Source of the DNA: Janthinobacterium sp. CG3
Lineage (GTDB): Bacteria; Pseudomonadota; Gammaproteobacteria; Burkholderiales; Burkholderiaceae_D
DNA length: 64,000 bases
Direction of reading: 5' to 3'
Assembly (NCBI RefSeq): GCF_000344615.1
Contig: NZ_KB467824.1
Location: 2,723,963 to 2,787,962 of the forward strand
The notes under the pieces are model-generated. The model was not told where the DNA came from. It made no database searches and saw only the letters and a list, made by a program, of their open reading frames with translations. Of the stretch, positions 5,891-15,347 are shown piece by piece (the stretch's first letter is position 1; each line of letters starts with the position of its first letter). The translations under genes were made by a program, and so were the position numbers.

Positions 5891-8704
5891 CTACTTGCCG
5901 GCGGCGTCCTTGCCGGCCTTGGCGAAGTCGCCCGCGCGCACCACCGATAGCTTGGCCGTTTTCATGTATTGGCGCAGCGCCGCGTTGACCTGCTTCACGG
6001 TCAACGCGGCAACCTTCGCTTCCAGGTCCTTGTCGTAGGCCATGGTGCGCTCCAGCGTCAGGTACGCCGCCAGCGTGCTCGCCAGCGCGCCGTCGTCGGT
6101 GCGCGCCACCTCTTCCGCTTGCGCCCAGCCTTTTTTCGCCTCGGCCAGCTCGGCTTCGTTGAAACCTTCGCTGAGCACCTTCTCGACTTCCTCGCGCAGC
6201 GCCGCCTCCACCTTCGCCGTGTTGTGCGGCGCGCTGATGGCGTACGCCATCCAGAAGCCGGCCGGGTCGCGCGCCGGCACGTTCAACTGCGAGCCGACGC
6301 CGTACGACAGGCCTTCCTTCTGGCGGATGCGGTCGGCCAGCCGGCTGCGCAGCGCGCCGCCGCCCAGCATGTGGTTGGCCATCACCAGCGCCGGGTAGAG
6401 CGCCGCGTCGTCCTTCAGCGGCAGCGGCAACACGGCAAACAGCACGCTGTTGGCCTTGTCCGGCGTTTCCAGCGTCAGTTGCTGGCCCGCCACGTCCTTC
6501 ACCTGCGCCGGTATCCGCACATACGGCTGGGCCGCTTTCCATGTGCCGAACAGTTCGCCCACCTGCGCCTTCAGCGCCACCGGGTCGAAGTCGCCGACCG
6601 CCGCGAAGGTGGCGTCGGCCGCGCCGTAGTAGGCGGCGTGGAAGGCCCGCACCTCGGCCACGCCGACGCCCTTGGTCTCGGCCAGCTGCCGGGGCAGCGT
6701 GTCGACGTGGCGCACGTGGCCCTCCGGCGTGGCGTCGACCAGGCGGCGGAAGGCGTTGCTCGCCAGCGGCTGCGGTTCCGGCAGGTCGCGCTCGATCAGG
6801 CCGACCTGCTCGCGCTGCAGTTCGAGGAATTCGGTCTCGTCGAAGCGCGGCGTTTTCAGCACCTCGGCCAGCAAGGCCATCACTTCCGGCAGCTTGGCGC
6901 GGGTGCAGGTGACGGCCACGCGGACGCCCTCGGCGCGCCCGTCGATGCCGACCTGCGCGTTGAGCTGGTCGAAACGGTCCTTGACCTCCTGGCGCGACAG
7001 CTTCTCGGTGCCGCGCATCAGCATGTCGGCGGCGAACGAGCCGGCGCCGGCCTTGCCGCGCAGGCTGGCCTCGCTGCCCATGCGCAGTTGCAGCGCGACG
7101 CTGACGGTGCCGCCCTTGGTGGTCTTCGGCAGCAGCGCGCCGCGCAAGCCGCCCGGCAGCGTGAAGCGCTGGGTGCGCGCCTCGATATTGCCCGGGTTCG
7201 GGTCGAACGCCTCGCCCTGCGCCACCACGGCGCGGCCGGCGTAGTCCTTCAACTGCGCCGCCACGTCGGCGTTCACCGGCACCAGCGCGCGGTCCGGCGC
7301 GTCGGTCGGCAGGAAGCGCCCCAGCGTGCGGTTGGACGGCTTCAGGTATTTCACCGCCGCCGCCTGCACCGCCGCCGCGTCCAGCTTGGCGACCTGGTCG
7401 CGCTGCAGGAAGAACAGGCGCCAGTCGCCGGCGGCCAGCGATTCGGTCAGCGCCACCGTCAGGCTGGCCGTGTCGGCCAGCGCCAGGTCGATGCCGGTGT
7501 TGATCTGCTGGCGCGCGCGCGCCACTTCGGCCTCGCTGACCGGCGCGTCCTTCAAACCCTCCAGCACCTTCAGCATGGCGTCCTGGGCGGCGTCGAGCTG
7601 GCCGTCCTTCGGCACCACCGCGCCGAAGATGCGGTAGCCCGGTTCGAGGTTGCTCACGGAGCTGTAGTCCAGGCTGGAGGCCAGCTTGGTTTCCACCAGC
7701 GCCTTGTGCAGGCGCCCGCTCGGCGCGTCGACCAGGATGCGTGCCAGCAGTGCCAGCGCCACCGCGTCCGGGTGGCCGGACGGCGCCACGTGGTAGCCGG
7801 CGCCGACGAACTGGCTACCGCCGCTGCGCCGCACGGTGACGGCGCGCTCGCCGTCCTGCGCCGGTTCGGCCGTGTAGGTCGGTTCGATGACGCGGCTTGG
7901 CTTGGGGATGCGGCCGAACAGCTCGTTGACCTGCTTGAGCACCTTGGCCTCGTCGAAGCGGCCGGCCACCATCAGCACCGCGTTGTCGGGCTGGTAGTAT
8001 TTCTTGTAGAACGCGCGCAGCCGCGCAATGTTCACCTGCTCGATGTCGGAGCGCGCGCCGATGGTCGACTTGCCGTAGTTGTGCCAATCGTAGGCGACCG
8101 CCTGGATACGTTCGGTGGTGACGCCGACCGGGTCGCTTTCGCCCATTTCGAACTCGTTGCGCACCACCGTCATCTCGCCCTTGTTGGTGCGCGGGTTCCA
8201 CAGCTCGTTCTGGTCGATCGGCGCGTTCACCATGCGGTCCGCCTCCAGCGCCAGCAACTGGCGCAGGTTGCCCTCGTTGGCCGGGAAGGTGGCGTGGTAG
8301 TTGGTGCGGTCGTACCAGGTGGTGCCGTTGAACTGGGCGCCGGTGCCGTTGAGGATTTCCACCGGGGTCTTACTACCCTTCTTCACGCCGAAATTGGCGG
8401 TCGGCTTGAACAGCAAATGCTCGAGCAGGTGCGCCATCCCGGTTTCGCCGTAGCTCTCGTGGCGCGAACCGACGTGGTAGATGATGTTGGTGGTCAGCGT
8501 AGGCTTGCTGGCGTCGGGAAACAGCAGCACGCGCATGCCGTTGCCGAGGCGGTATTCGGTGATGCCCTCGACCGAGGTGACTTTGACGGCGGCGGCCGGC
8601 GCGGCCGCTTGGTGCGTCGCGGCGGGAGCGGCCGGCGCGGCGGCGAACACGAAGGCCGGCGACAAGATGCCGGCGCTTAACAAGATGGCGGTGATGGGTT
8701 TCAA
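5891..8704 (-). CDS. M16 family zinc metallopeptidase (insulinase/pitrilysin-like)
   Basis: A 937-residue secreted protease with two M16 halves. Residues 1-30 are a Sec signal rich in Ala. The inverted zinc motif HxxEH is seen as GMAHLLEHLLF near residue 90, with the distal zinc ligand in the VVRNEFEMGE segment about 75 residues later. Peptidase_M16_C domains follow (about 220-400), then a second, catalytically inactive repeat (about 510-900). Full-length double-domain form of the family. It probably degrades peptides in the periplasm. It is divergent from the DUF3617 gene at 8850 and convergent with the OmpA-family gene. Confidence 0.93.
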   Translation of the reverse strand: MKPITAILLSAGILSPAFVFAAAPAAPAATHQAAAPAAAVKVTSVEGITEYRLGNGMRVLLFPDASKPTLTTNIIYHVGSRHESYGETGMAHLLEHLLFKPTANFGVKKGSKTPVEILNGTGAQFNGTTWYDRTNYHATFPANEGNLRQLLALEADRMVNAPIDQNELWNPRTNKGEMTVVRNEFEMGESDPVGVTTERIQAVAYDWHNYGKSTIGARSDIEQVNIARLRAFYKKYYQPDNAVLMVAGRFDEAKVLKQVNELFGRIPKPSRVIEPTYTAEPAQDGERAVTVRRSGGSQFVGAGYHVAPSGHPDAVALALLARILVDAPSGRLHKALVETKLASSLDYSSVSNLEPGYRIFGAVVPKDGQLDAAQDAMLKVLEGLKDAPVSEAEVARARQQINTGIDLALADTASLTVALTESLAAGDWRLFFLQRDQVAKLDAAAVQAAAVKYLKPSNRTLGRFLPTDAPDRALVPVNADVAAQLKDYAGRAVVAQGEAFDPNPGNIEARTQRFTLPGGLRGALLPKTTKGGTVSVALQLRMGSEASLRGKAGAGSFAADMLMRGTEKLSRQEVKDRFDQLNAQVGIDGRAEGVRVAVTCTRAKLPEVMALLAEVLKTPRFDETEFLELQREQVGLIERDLPEPQPLASNAFRRLVDATPEGHVRHVDTLPRQLAETKGVGVAEVRAFHAAYYGAADATFAAVGDFDPVALKAQVGELFGTWKAAQPYVRIPAQVKDVAGQQLTLETPDKANSVLFAVLPLPLKDDAALYPALVMANHMLGGGALRSRLADRIRQKEGLSYGVGSQLNVPARDPAGFWMAYAISAPHNTAKVEAALREEVEKVLSEGFNEAELAEAKKGWAQAEEVARTDDGALASTLAAYLTLERTMAYDKDLEAKVAALTVKQVNAALRQYMKTAKLSVVRAGDFAKAGKDAAGK

Positions 8705-8849
8705 ATCAGCTTCCTGTCAAAAAAATAGGGAAAATATAGGGAGAAATATGGTGGGAAATACGCCGGGTGGCGCGGCGGCGCGCCAAGCCGAACGGCCCCT
8801 CGACGCGATTTGTTTTATCCTTGGGCAGCTAAAGCATTCTGGAGTTGAT

Positions 8850-9398
8850 ATGAAACGCAATGTATTGACAGCGGCAACGCTGGCGCTCGCCCTTTTCGGC
8901 TCCGCCGCCAGCGCGGCCGACACCATCAAGCCCGGCCTGTGGCAAATCAACAGCAAACTGACGTCGGCGCAAGCGGAGACCGACATGGCCATGGGCATGC
9001 TGCTGCAGCATCTGGGCAATTTGCCGCCCGAGCAGCGCAAGGCGATGGAGCAAATGGCGGCCAACAACGGCATGACCATGCCGAGCATCGGCGCCGACGG
9101 CGGCATCGGCGTGAGCACCTGCATCACGCCCGAGATGGCGGCGCGCAAACAAATCCCCACCGGCCAACCGGGCGACTGCACATCGAGCAACGTCGCCGTC
9201 GCCGGCGGCATGAACATGGCGTTCACCTGCGCCAGCCCGCCGTCCAGCGGCGAAGGCCAGCTGCGCTTCGTCGGCGAACGCGGCTTCACGATGACGATGC
9301 AAGTGACCACCAGCGCCCGCGGCGCGCCCGAGCGCGTGACGGTCAACAGCACCGGCCAGTGGCTGGCCGAGACCTGCCCGGCCACGGCGCGGCGCTAG
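8850..9398 (+). CDS. DUF3617 domain-containing periplasmic protein
   Basis: A 182-residue protein with a Sec signal (cleavage near SAASAA, about residue 22). It then shows the DUF3617 hallmarks: the IKPGLWQINSKL opening, the Cys-containing ITPEMAARKQIPTGQPGDC centre, and a closing beta region ending in TGQWLAETCP. The four Cys are placed to form disulphides. The function of this widespread proteobacterial family is unknown. An in-frame upstream extension is rejected because GGAG precedes the ATG at 8850 and the signal peptide begins there. Confidence 0.85.
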   Translation: MKRNVLTAATLALALFGSAASAADTIKPGLWQINSKLTSAQAETDMAMGMLLQHLGNLPPEQRKAMEQMAANNGMTMPSIGADGGIGVSTCITPEMAARKQIPTGQPGDCTSSNVAVAGGMNMAFTCASPPSSGEGQLRFVGERGFTMTMQVTTSARGAPERVTVNSTGQWLAETCPATARR

Positions 9399-9422
9399 CG
9401 CCCTACGCCCCATGCGGCGGGC

Positions 9423-10256
9423 CTACCCGGCGGCGAACGCCATATAGCGGTCGCGCGCCAGCGTGGCCACCGGTCCCACCGCCAGCGTGCGCGACTGGTA
9501 GCGCACGCAAGGGCTGACCTTGCCGTAGTTGCCGGTGTTGAAGATCTCAACCGCGGTGTCGAGTTCGGCCGGCAGCACCGTGCGCTCTTCCACCACGACG
9601 CCCTCCAGCGCCAGCAAGGCGATGACGCGGGCGCGCGTAATGCCCGACAGGAAAGTGCCGTTCGGCGCCGGCGTGACGACCTTGCCCTGCGGCGTCACCA
9701 GGAACAGGTTGGCGGTGGCGAATTCGGCCACCTGGCCGGCGCTATCGCACACCACGGCGTTGTCGAAGCCGCGCTGCTGCGCCTCGCGCAGCGCCCTGGT
9801 GGTGTTGGCGTACAGCGAAGACGCCTTGGCGTCGGTCGGCGCCATCGACGCGTCCGGACGCAGCAAGCTCGACAGGCAGGCCGAGAAGCCGGTGAACGGC
9901 GGCATCGGCGCGTCGAACAGCGTCAGCGCGAAGCCGCTTTTTTCCGCCAGTGGAATCAGCAGGCCGTCGGTGCCGAACACCAGCGGGCGGATGTACAGCT
10001 CGGCCTCGGGCGGAAACTGGGCCACGCCCTCGCGCACCAGTTTTTCCATGTCCTCGACGCTGTACGGGCAGGCCAGGCCGACCCGCTCGGCCGAGCGGAT
10101 CACCCGTTCCAGATGCAGGCGCAGGTCGGGCATGCGCCCGCCCAGCGAACGGGCGCCGTCGAACACGGACGAACCCAGCCAGACGCTGTGGTCCATCGCG
10201 CCGAACAGCGGGGTATTGCCTTCGGTCCAACTATTGTTGAAATATGTCAGATACAT
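9423..10256 (-). CDS. Class IV aminotransferase, branched-chain amino acid aminotransferase-like
   Basis: A 277-residue PLP enzyme of fold type IV. It opens with YFNNSWTEGNTPLFGAMDHSVWLGSSVFDGARS, typical of BCAT/DAAT enzymes. The Schiff-base lysine is probably the one in TDAKASSLYAN (about residue 144), and the phosphate-cup motif is seen in TFLSGITRARV (about 205). It is shorter than the usual 305-310 residue IlvE, so D-amino-acid or aminodeoxychorismate lyase-like activity cannot be excluded. It stands alone between a DUF3617 gene and a porin gene. Confidence 0.82.
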   Translation of the reverse strand: MYLTYFNNSWTEGNTPLFGAMDHSVWLGSSVFDGARSLGGRMPDLRLHLERVIRSAERVGLACPYSVEDMEKLVREGVAQFPPEAELYIRPLVFGTDGLLIPLAEKSGFALTLFDAPMPPFTGFSACLSSLLRPDASMAPTDAKASSLYANTTRALREAQQRGFDNAVVCDSAGQVAEFATANLFLVTPQGKVVTPAPNGTFLSGITRARVIALLALEGVVVEERTVLPAELDTAVEIFNTGNYGKVSPCVRYQSRTLAVGPVATLARDRYMAFAAG

Positions 10257-10406
10257 TCTGGGTCCTGGCGATTGTCGTTGAGGTGAGCGGTGCGCCGGGC
10301 GCGCCGGCGCAGCCCCCTAATTTAGCACAGAGTCGGGACGGGCGTGAATGGCGCGGCAATCTTGCCGTGATGGTAAATAGACCGGCGCCGCGCTGGCGGC
10401 CGCGGC

Positions 10407-11501
10407 CTAAAACGCGTGGCGCAGGCCGAGGTTGAACGCGGCGTTGCCGTGGCCGGGGTCGCTGGCGTTGCCGACCGTGTAGCCGGCGCCGTTGCTGTTC
10501 CTGATGTGCGCGTAGGCGCCGTACAGGTCGGTGCGCCGCGACAAGGAATAGGTCACGCCGATGGCGACTTGGCGGGCGTCGCGGTTGCCCACGCCGCGGT
10601 CGTCCTTGCGGATGTACGAGGCGAGCAAGGTGGCGCCGCCGAACGGCGCCGCCACGCCGAACAGCACGTCGCGGCTGTCCGTCGACGAGGCCGCCAGCGC
10701 CAGCGTGCCGTAGGGGTTGGCCGGGTCCCACGGCGAACTGCCCGGCCCCTTGTTGACGCCATAGCCGGCGAACACGGTGGCGTAGCGCAAGTTGAAGTTG
10801 GCGGCGACCAGGCTGTTGCGCGCCGACGTGTCGAGCGACTGCATGGCGCCGTTGCCGTTGCCGGCGATGATGTTGTTCTTGCGCTGGTGCGACACGCTCA
10901 GGTTCACCGGGCCCTTGGCGTAGCCCAGCATGGCGCCATAGGCGCGGTTGCTGGCGTTGCTATAGGGCGACTCGCCGAAGCTGTAGATGGCGCTGGCGCT
11001 CAGGCCGCGCGACTGCGGCGTGACGTACTTGACGGTGTTGTCGTAGCGCTTGACGGTGTAGCCCATCAAATTGCCGGCGCTGCCGGCCATGCCGCCGTGG
11101 AACGGATCGGCCACGTCGGTCAGGCTCAGGTATTGCGGGTTGTACTGGCGCCCCAGGGTCAGCGCGCCGAGCCTGCTGTCGAGCCCGACGTAGGCTTGGC
11201 GCCCGAACAACCTGCCGCCCTGGTCCGATTCGCCGCTGTCGTTGAGCACGCCCGCCTCCAGCGTGAACACCGCCGCGACCCGCTCGCCCAGCGCCTCGCG
11301 GCCGCGGATGCCCAGCCGCGAACCGGACGCCACCCCGGCCGAGACCTTGTTGGCGGCGCAATCGCCGCAGCCGCGCTGCGCCACGGCGCCGGTGTCGAGC
11401 ACACCATAGACGTCAACCGCCGTCTGCCCCGCCGCCGCCCGGACCGACCAACCCGGCAGGCAAAAGCTGAACATGACGAACGCCACACACGAAGTCTTCA
11501 T
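10407..11501 (-). CDS. Betaproteobacterial general porin
   Basis: A 364-residue outer membrane protein. A Sec signal covers about residues 1-24. The mature start VDVYGVLDTG and the SRLGIRGREALGERVAAVFTLEAG segment match the trimeric Gram-negative porin family. The chain ends in Phe (LGLRHAF), the BAM recognition residue. An FGRQAYVGL...LTLGRQYN block is also typical. An unusual feature is a Cys-containing turn (GCGDCAAN) in the first periplasmic or loop region. It is probably a passive channel for small anions and nutrients. Confidence 0.9.
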   Translation of the reverse strand: MKTSCVAFVMFSFCLPGWSVRAAAGQTAVDVYGVLDTGAVAQRGCGDCAANKVSAGVASGSRLGIRGREALGERVAAVFTLEAGVLNDSGESDQGGRLFGRQAYVGLDSRLGALTLGRQYNPQYLSLTDVADPFHGGMAGSAGNLMGYTVKRYDNTVKYVTPQSRGLSASAIYSFGESPYSNASNRAYGAMLGYAKGPVNLSVSHQRKNNIIAGNGNGAMQSLDTSARNSLVAANFNLRYATVFAGYGVNKGPGSSPWDPANPYGTLALAASSTDSRDVLFGVAAPFGGATLLASYIRKDDRGVGNRDARQVAIGVTYSLSRRTDLYGAYAHIRNSNGAGYTVGNASDPGHGNAAFNLGLRHAF

Positions 11502-11819
11502 GATGTATCTCTAGGTGAACGCCAGGCCAGGCCGCCGCCAACCCGCCCTTCCGGTTGGCAACACTATTTTTCCGCCATAACTCAGGTATACCTTATCCAC
11601 GTTTGAATGCAAGCACTCCGTGCGCCGCGCAACACAACAGGCGATCAAGCTGCCGCGCGCGCCGTGGCCTTGAGCAAACGCAAACCCGTCGGCCAGGCGC
11701 ACGGCGCCGCCGCCGACGCGGTGGTAGCCCTTTCTTATGTATGCTGGCGTACATTAAGAAAGCGGTCGCAGGCGTTACACTACGTCTTTCGCTTACTGCG
11801 GCCCCGCCGTTCCCACCGC
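11502..11819. other. Divergent intergenic region between the porin and Gcr-type genes
   Basis: It holds a perfect 10-bp palindrome AGGTATACCT (near 11583-11592) and a near-perfect inverted repeat at 11730-11762. The rightward frame is open through this region from 11607, but its composition there is non-coding in character. Confidence 0.45.
11730..11762. promoter_or_regulatory. Operator-like inverted repeat upstream of the Gcr-type gene
   Basis: The arms CTTTCTTATGTA (11730-11741) and TACATTAAGAAAG (11750-11762) are complementary over 12 positions with one bulged base, around an 8-base spacer. It lies 58 bases before the ATG at 11820. The size and symmetry fit a dimeric repressor or activator site. 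Confidence 0.45.
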
Positions 11820-13937
11820 ATGCTCTCTATTATCGAACGCATTGATGCCGACCACGACAACATCGACCTGCTGGTCGAACTGGTCGACACCTTGCGTCCC
11901 CATCGCCCAGGCGACCAGCACCAGGCCACCGCGAACGTGCGGACCCTGTGCCAACTGCTCAAGGGCAATCCCGTACACGCCGAGGCGTTGCGCGGCTACG
12001 CGCTCGGCCTGCTCGGCAAGCGCCGCCACACCAGCCTGTACACCGACATCGGGGTGCTGTCAAACAACGGTTTCTTCTCCGAATTGAAACAACGCGTCTC
12101 CTACCGCGTGCTGCCGCCGGCGCTGGGCGACGAGTACCTCAGCGACGCCCTCGACCAGGTGCTGTACCTGAAAACCGATTACCAGTGGATTAGCGCGGTG
12201 CCCGCCGCCGACTGGCTCAAGCTGTTCGACCTGTTGTTCGACCAGCAGGCGCAGCACCAGGAGCACGAGGAGCACGACGGCCACGGCGCCGGCAACATCA
12301 TGTTGCCCGGCATGCTAGAGGCGATCCGCACGCTGTCGTACCGGGTCTGCGCGATCGGGCTCGAACCCGAGCTGACCAAATTCCATACCGAAATTGAAAC
12401 CTTCGAGTCGCCGTTCATGATGCAGAACGTCGAAGTCAACGCCCACTTGCAGGGCTACGCCGCGCTGCTGGCCGGCGCCGCCGACGGCATCGAGGACGCC
12501 AAGCACCTGCTGGTGATGCTGGACCAGTGCGACAAGGTGATCGTCAAGATCCGCAAGAAGGCGCTGACCCAGGGCACCAGCATCGCCCTGACCTACCTGC
12601 TGGTGGCGTTGTCGCAAAGCATAGACCGCATGCGCAAGCTGCTCTTCCTGGTCGACGTCAGCGGCGAGCTGCCGAGCGCGCCCACGGTCGACCTCGAGGC
12701 CATCGCCAGCGACGCCACGCCGGCGCCGGCGGCCAGCGTCAGCCTGCGCCGCGCCGCCGCCGTCGCGCTGGCGCTCGAGCTGATCGAGGCGAACAACAAC
12801 AAGTACACGGTGCGCGACCTGTTCGCCGACAATATCAACCTGTTGGCGCGCAACGTCACCGAAAACGCCAGCCGCACCGGCGAACACTACGTCGCCGACA
12901 ACCGCAAGCAACTGGCCGGCATGTTCCTGTCGTCGGCCGGCGCCGGCCTGGTCATCGGCGTCATGTCGCTCGTCAAGATCCTGTTTGGCAAGCTGCGCGC
13001 GGCGCCGCTGGTCGAATCCTTCCTGTTCAGCATGAACTATTCGGTCGGCTTCATGCTCATCCACCTGCTGCACTTCACCGTCGCCACCAAGCAGCCGGCG
13101 ATGACGGCCTCGCGCATCGCCGCCGGCCTGCACAGCAAGGACGGCAAGAACATCGACCTCGACAGCATGGCCGAGCTGATCAACAAGGTCTTCCGCACCC
13201 AGAACATGGCCGTGCTGGGCAACCTGGCGACGGCGATCCCGACCGCCTACCTGATCGCGCTGGGCTGGAAGGCCTGGACCGGCAAGCACCTGGTGTCGCC
13301 GGACAAGGCCATGCACATGCTGCACGACATCGACCCGATCGGCAGCCCGGCCCTGTTCTACGCGATGATCGCCGGGGTCTGCCTGTTCGTCGCCGGCCTC
13401 ATTTCGGGTTATTACGACAACCAGGCGCTGTACACCCGCTGGTCGCAGCGCATCGCCCAGCTGCGCGGCCTGGGCCGGCTGATCGGCCAGGAACGCCTGC
13501 GCCGCCTCGGCCTGTACCTGGAGAACAATCTGGGCGGGCTGATGGGTAATTTTTACTTCGGCATCCTGCTCGGCACCATCGGCACGCTGGGCTTCCTGCT
13601 GGGCCTACCGTTGGATATCCGCCACGTTACATTTTCTTCCACGAATTTCGCCACCGCCTTGGTCGCACTCGATCACAATATGAGTTGGGAACTGGCGCTG
13701 CGGTCGATCCTGGGTTTCCTGTCGATCGGCACCGTCAACCTGCTGGTCAGCTTCGGCCTGGCGCTGTGGGTGGCGCTGCGCTCGCGCCAGGTGCGCTTCA
13801 AGCACGGGCTGGCCTTGCTGCGGATTTTGGGATGGCGCTTCATGCTGGCGCCAATTGATTTTTTCATCGGCTCGAAAGACGAGCCGGCCGCCGCCGCGGA
13901 GCACGACGCGGCAGGGACACCGTCCAAAGGACACTGA
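11820..13937 (+). CDS. Gcr-family 'site-specific recombinase' membrane protein
   Basis: A 705-residue protein. The soluble N-terminal half (1-370) is helical. The C-terminal half has several membrane helices (FLSSAGAGLVIGVMSLVKIL, MNYSVGFMLIHLLHF, VLGNLATAIPTAYLIALGW, LFYAMIAGVCLFVAGLISGYY, GILLGTIGTLGFLLGLPL). It matches the SpecificRecomb (Gcr) family of Neisseria and other betaproteobacteria, whose 'recombinase' name is historical. The membrane topology argues against a DNA recombinase. The ATG at 11820 was chosen because the family begins near this point; the frame is open from 11607. Its stop overlaps the next gene's ATG (TGATG). Confidence 0.8.
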   Translation: MLSIIERIDADHDNIDLLVELVDTLRPHRPGDQHQATANVRTLCQLLKGNPVHAEALRGYALGLLGKRRHTSLYTDIGVLSNNGFFSELKQRVSYRVLPPALGDEYLSDALDQVLYLKTDYQWISAVPAADWLKLFDLLFDQQAQHQEHEEHDGHGAGNIMLPGMLEAIRTLSYRVCAIGLEPELTKFHTEIETFESPFMMQNVEVNAHLQGYAALLAGAADGIEDAKHLLVMLDQCDKVIVKIRKKALTQGTSIALTYLLVALSQSIDRMRKLLFLVDVSGELPSAPTVDLEAIASDATPAPAASVSLRRAAAVALALELIEANNNKYTVRDLFADNINLLARNVTENASRTGEHYVADNRKQLAGMFLSSAGAGLVIGVMSLVKILFGKLRAAPLVESFLFSMNYSVGFMLIHLLHFTVATKQPAMTASRIAAGLHSKDGKNIDLDSMAELINKVFRTQNMAVLGNLATAIPTAYLIALGWKAWTGKHLVSPDKAMHMLHDIDPIGSPALFYAMIAGVCLFVAGLISGYYDNQALYTRWSQRIAQLRGLGRLIGQERLRRLGLYLENNLGGLMGNFYFGILLGTIGTLGFLLGLPLDIRHVTFSSTNFATALVALDHNMSWELALRSILGFLSIGTVNLLVSFGLALWVALRSRQVRFKHGLALLRILGWRFMLAPIDFFIGSKDEPAAAAEHDAAGTPSKGH

Positions 13938-15328
13938 TGCCACCCCGGAACGCAATTCGCTGGCTGCCCCCGCTCACGCTGTGCTGGATCTTGGCAGCCT
14001 GCGCCGCGCTTCCGGACGTGAGCAAACTGAGCGCCACGCTGGAGCCGGCCGCCGTGCCCAGCGTCACCACCGGCAAGGGCGGCACCCTGCCGGCCAACAG
14101 CACGCGCGCGCTGCTGGCCAAGCGCTGGGCCAAGTCCGGCGCCGACCTGCAGACGCTGGCGGCGCTGGAGGAGGCCGCCACCGGCGTGCCGCTGGTCAAG
14201 GGCAACCAGGTGACGCTGCTGTTCGACGGCCCGCAGACGATGGCCGAAATGCTCAAGGCCATCAACGCGGCCAAGAACAATATCAACCTGGAAACCTACA
14301 TCTTCGACCAGGACGCGCTGGGCCTGAGGTTCGCCGACGCCCTGATCGAGAAACAACGCGCCGGCGTCACCGTCAACATCATCTACGACAGCGTCGGCAC
14401 GCTGGGCGTGCCGCAAACCTTCTTCGAGCGCATGCGCGCCGCCGGCATCCGCCTGGTGGCCTTCAATCCGGTGAATCCGACCAAGCTGCGCGGCGATGCC
14501 TGGAAGATCAACAACCGCGACCACCGCAAAGTGCTGATCGTCGACGGCAAGACCGCCTTCACCGGCGGCATCAACATCAGCGACACCTACGCCAAGAGTT
14601 CGCTGTTCCGCTCCAAGTCGAAGCCGACCGAGCAGTCGCAGGTCGGCTGGCGCGACACCCACGTCAAGGTGCAGGGTCCGGCGGTGGCGACGTTCCAGTG
14701 GCTCTTCATCAAGGCCTGGACCGGGCAGGACGCGGCCGACCTGCCCGAGGCCGACTATTTCCCGCTGCTGCCCGAAGTCGGCGAGCGCCTGGTGCGCGTT
14801 ATTGCCAGCGAGCCCGGCGGCGGCTTTGAAATCTACAAGGCCTACATCCTGGCGATCCAGCAAGCCAGGCGCAGCATCCACATCACCTCGGCCTACTTCG
14901 TGCCGGACCAACAAACCGTGGCGGCGCTGTGCGGCGCGGCCGGGCGCGGCGTCGACGTCAAGGTGGTGCTGCCGGGCGTCTCCGACAGCGGCCTGGTGTT
15001 CCACGCCGGCCACGCGCTGTACGACCAGTTGCTCGGCTGCGGCGTGCGCATCCACCATTTGCAACTGGCGGTGCTGCACGCCAAGACCGCCGTCATCGAC
15101 GGCGCCTGGTCGACGGTCGGCTCGACCAACATCGACATGCGCAGCTTTATGCACAACAGCGAACTGAACGTGGTGGTGCTGGGCGACAGTTTCGGGCGCG
15201 AAATGGAAAACGCCTTCCTGGAGGACTTGCGCGACTCGGTCGAAATCACCCAGGAAAGCTGGGCGGCGCGCCCGCTGGCCGAGCGCATGAAGGAATGGGC
15301 CGCGCGCTTCATGAACTATTGGCTGTAA
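13937..15328 (+). CDS. Phospholipase D-like / cardiolipin synthase-type lipoprotein
   Basis: A 463-residue protein with a lipoprotein-like signal ending at LAACA (about residue 22). Two PLD HxK(x)4D motifs are present: HRKVLIVDG (about residue 195) with GGIN after it, and HAKTAVIDG (about 375) with VGSTN after it. The LETYIFDQDALG stretch after the first beta region is typical of ClsA/B/C-type cardiolipin synthases. It would transfer phosphatidyl groups between phospholipids at the membrane. It is translationally coupled to the Gcr-type gene (1-base overlap) and convergent with the phosphoesterase-kinase-phosphatase operon. Confidence 0.88.
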   Translation: MPPRNAIRWLPPLTLCWILAACAALPDVSKLSATLEPAAVPSVTTGKGGTLPANSTRALLAKRWAKSGADLQTLAALEEAATGVPLVKGNQVTLLFDGPQTMAEMLKAINAAKNNINLETYIFDQDALGLRFADALIEKQRAGVTVNIIYDSVGTLGVPQTFFERMRAAGIRLVAFNPVNPTKLRGDAWKINNRDHRKVLIVDGKTAFTGGINISDTYAKSSLFRSKSKPTEQSQVGWRDTHVKVQGPAVATFQWLFIKAWTGQDAADLPEADYFPLLPEVGERLVRVIASEPGGGFEIYKAYILAIQQARRSIHITSAYFVPDQQTVAALCGAAGRGVDVKVVLPGVSDSGLVFHAGHALYDQLLGCGVRIHHLQLAVLHAKTAVIDGAWSTVGSTNIDMRSFMHNSELNVVVLGDSFGREMENAFLEDLRDSVEITQESWAARPLAERMKEWAARFMNYWL

Positions 15329-15347
15329 CGGGCGCCCCCCCCCTCCG

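Noticed and set aside
5969..8680. 903-codon open frame antisense to the M16 protease
   Set aside because: Composition is Arg/His/Gln/Val-rich shadow coding typical of the opposite strand of G+C-rich genes. No start signal or domain is seen, whereas the M16 gene has all its motifs.
11607..11819. Upstream start for the Gcr-type gene
   Set aside because: The 71 additional residues are not protein-like and would cover an operator-like repeat. The conserved sequence begins at 11820.
11820..13937. True DNA recombinase activity of the Gcr-type protein
   Set aside because: The name comes from the family, but at least five membrane helices and no tyrosine or serine recombinase motif are seen.
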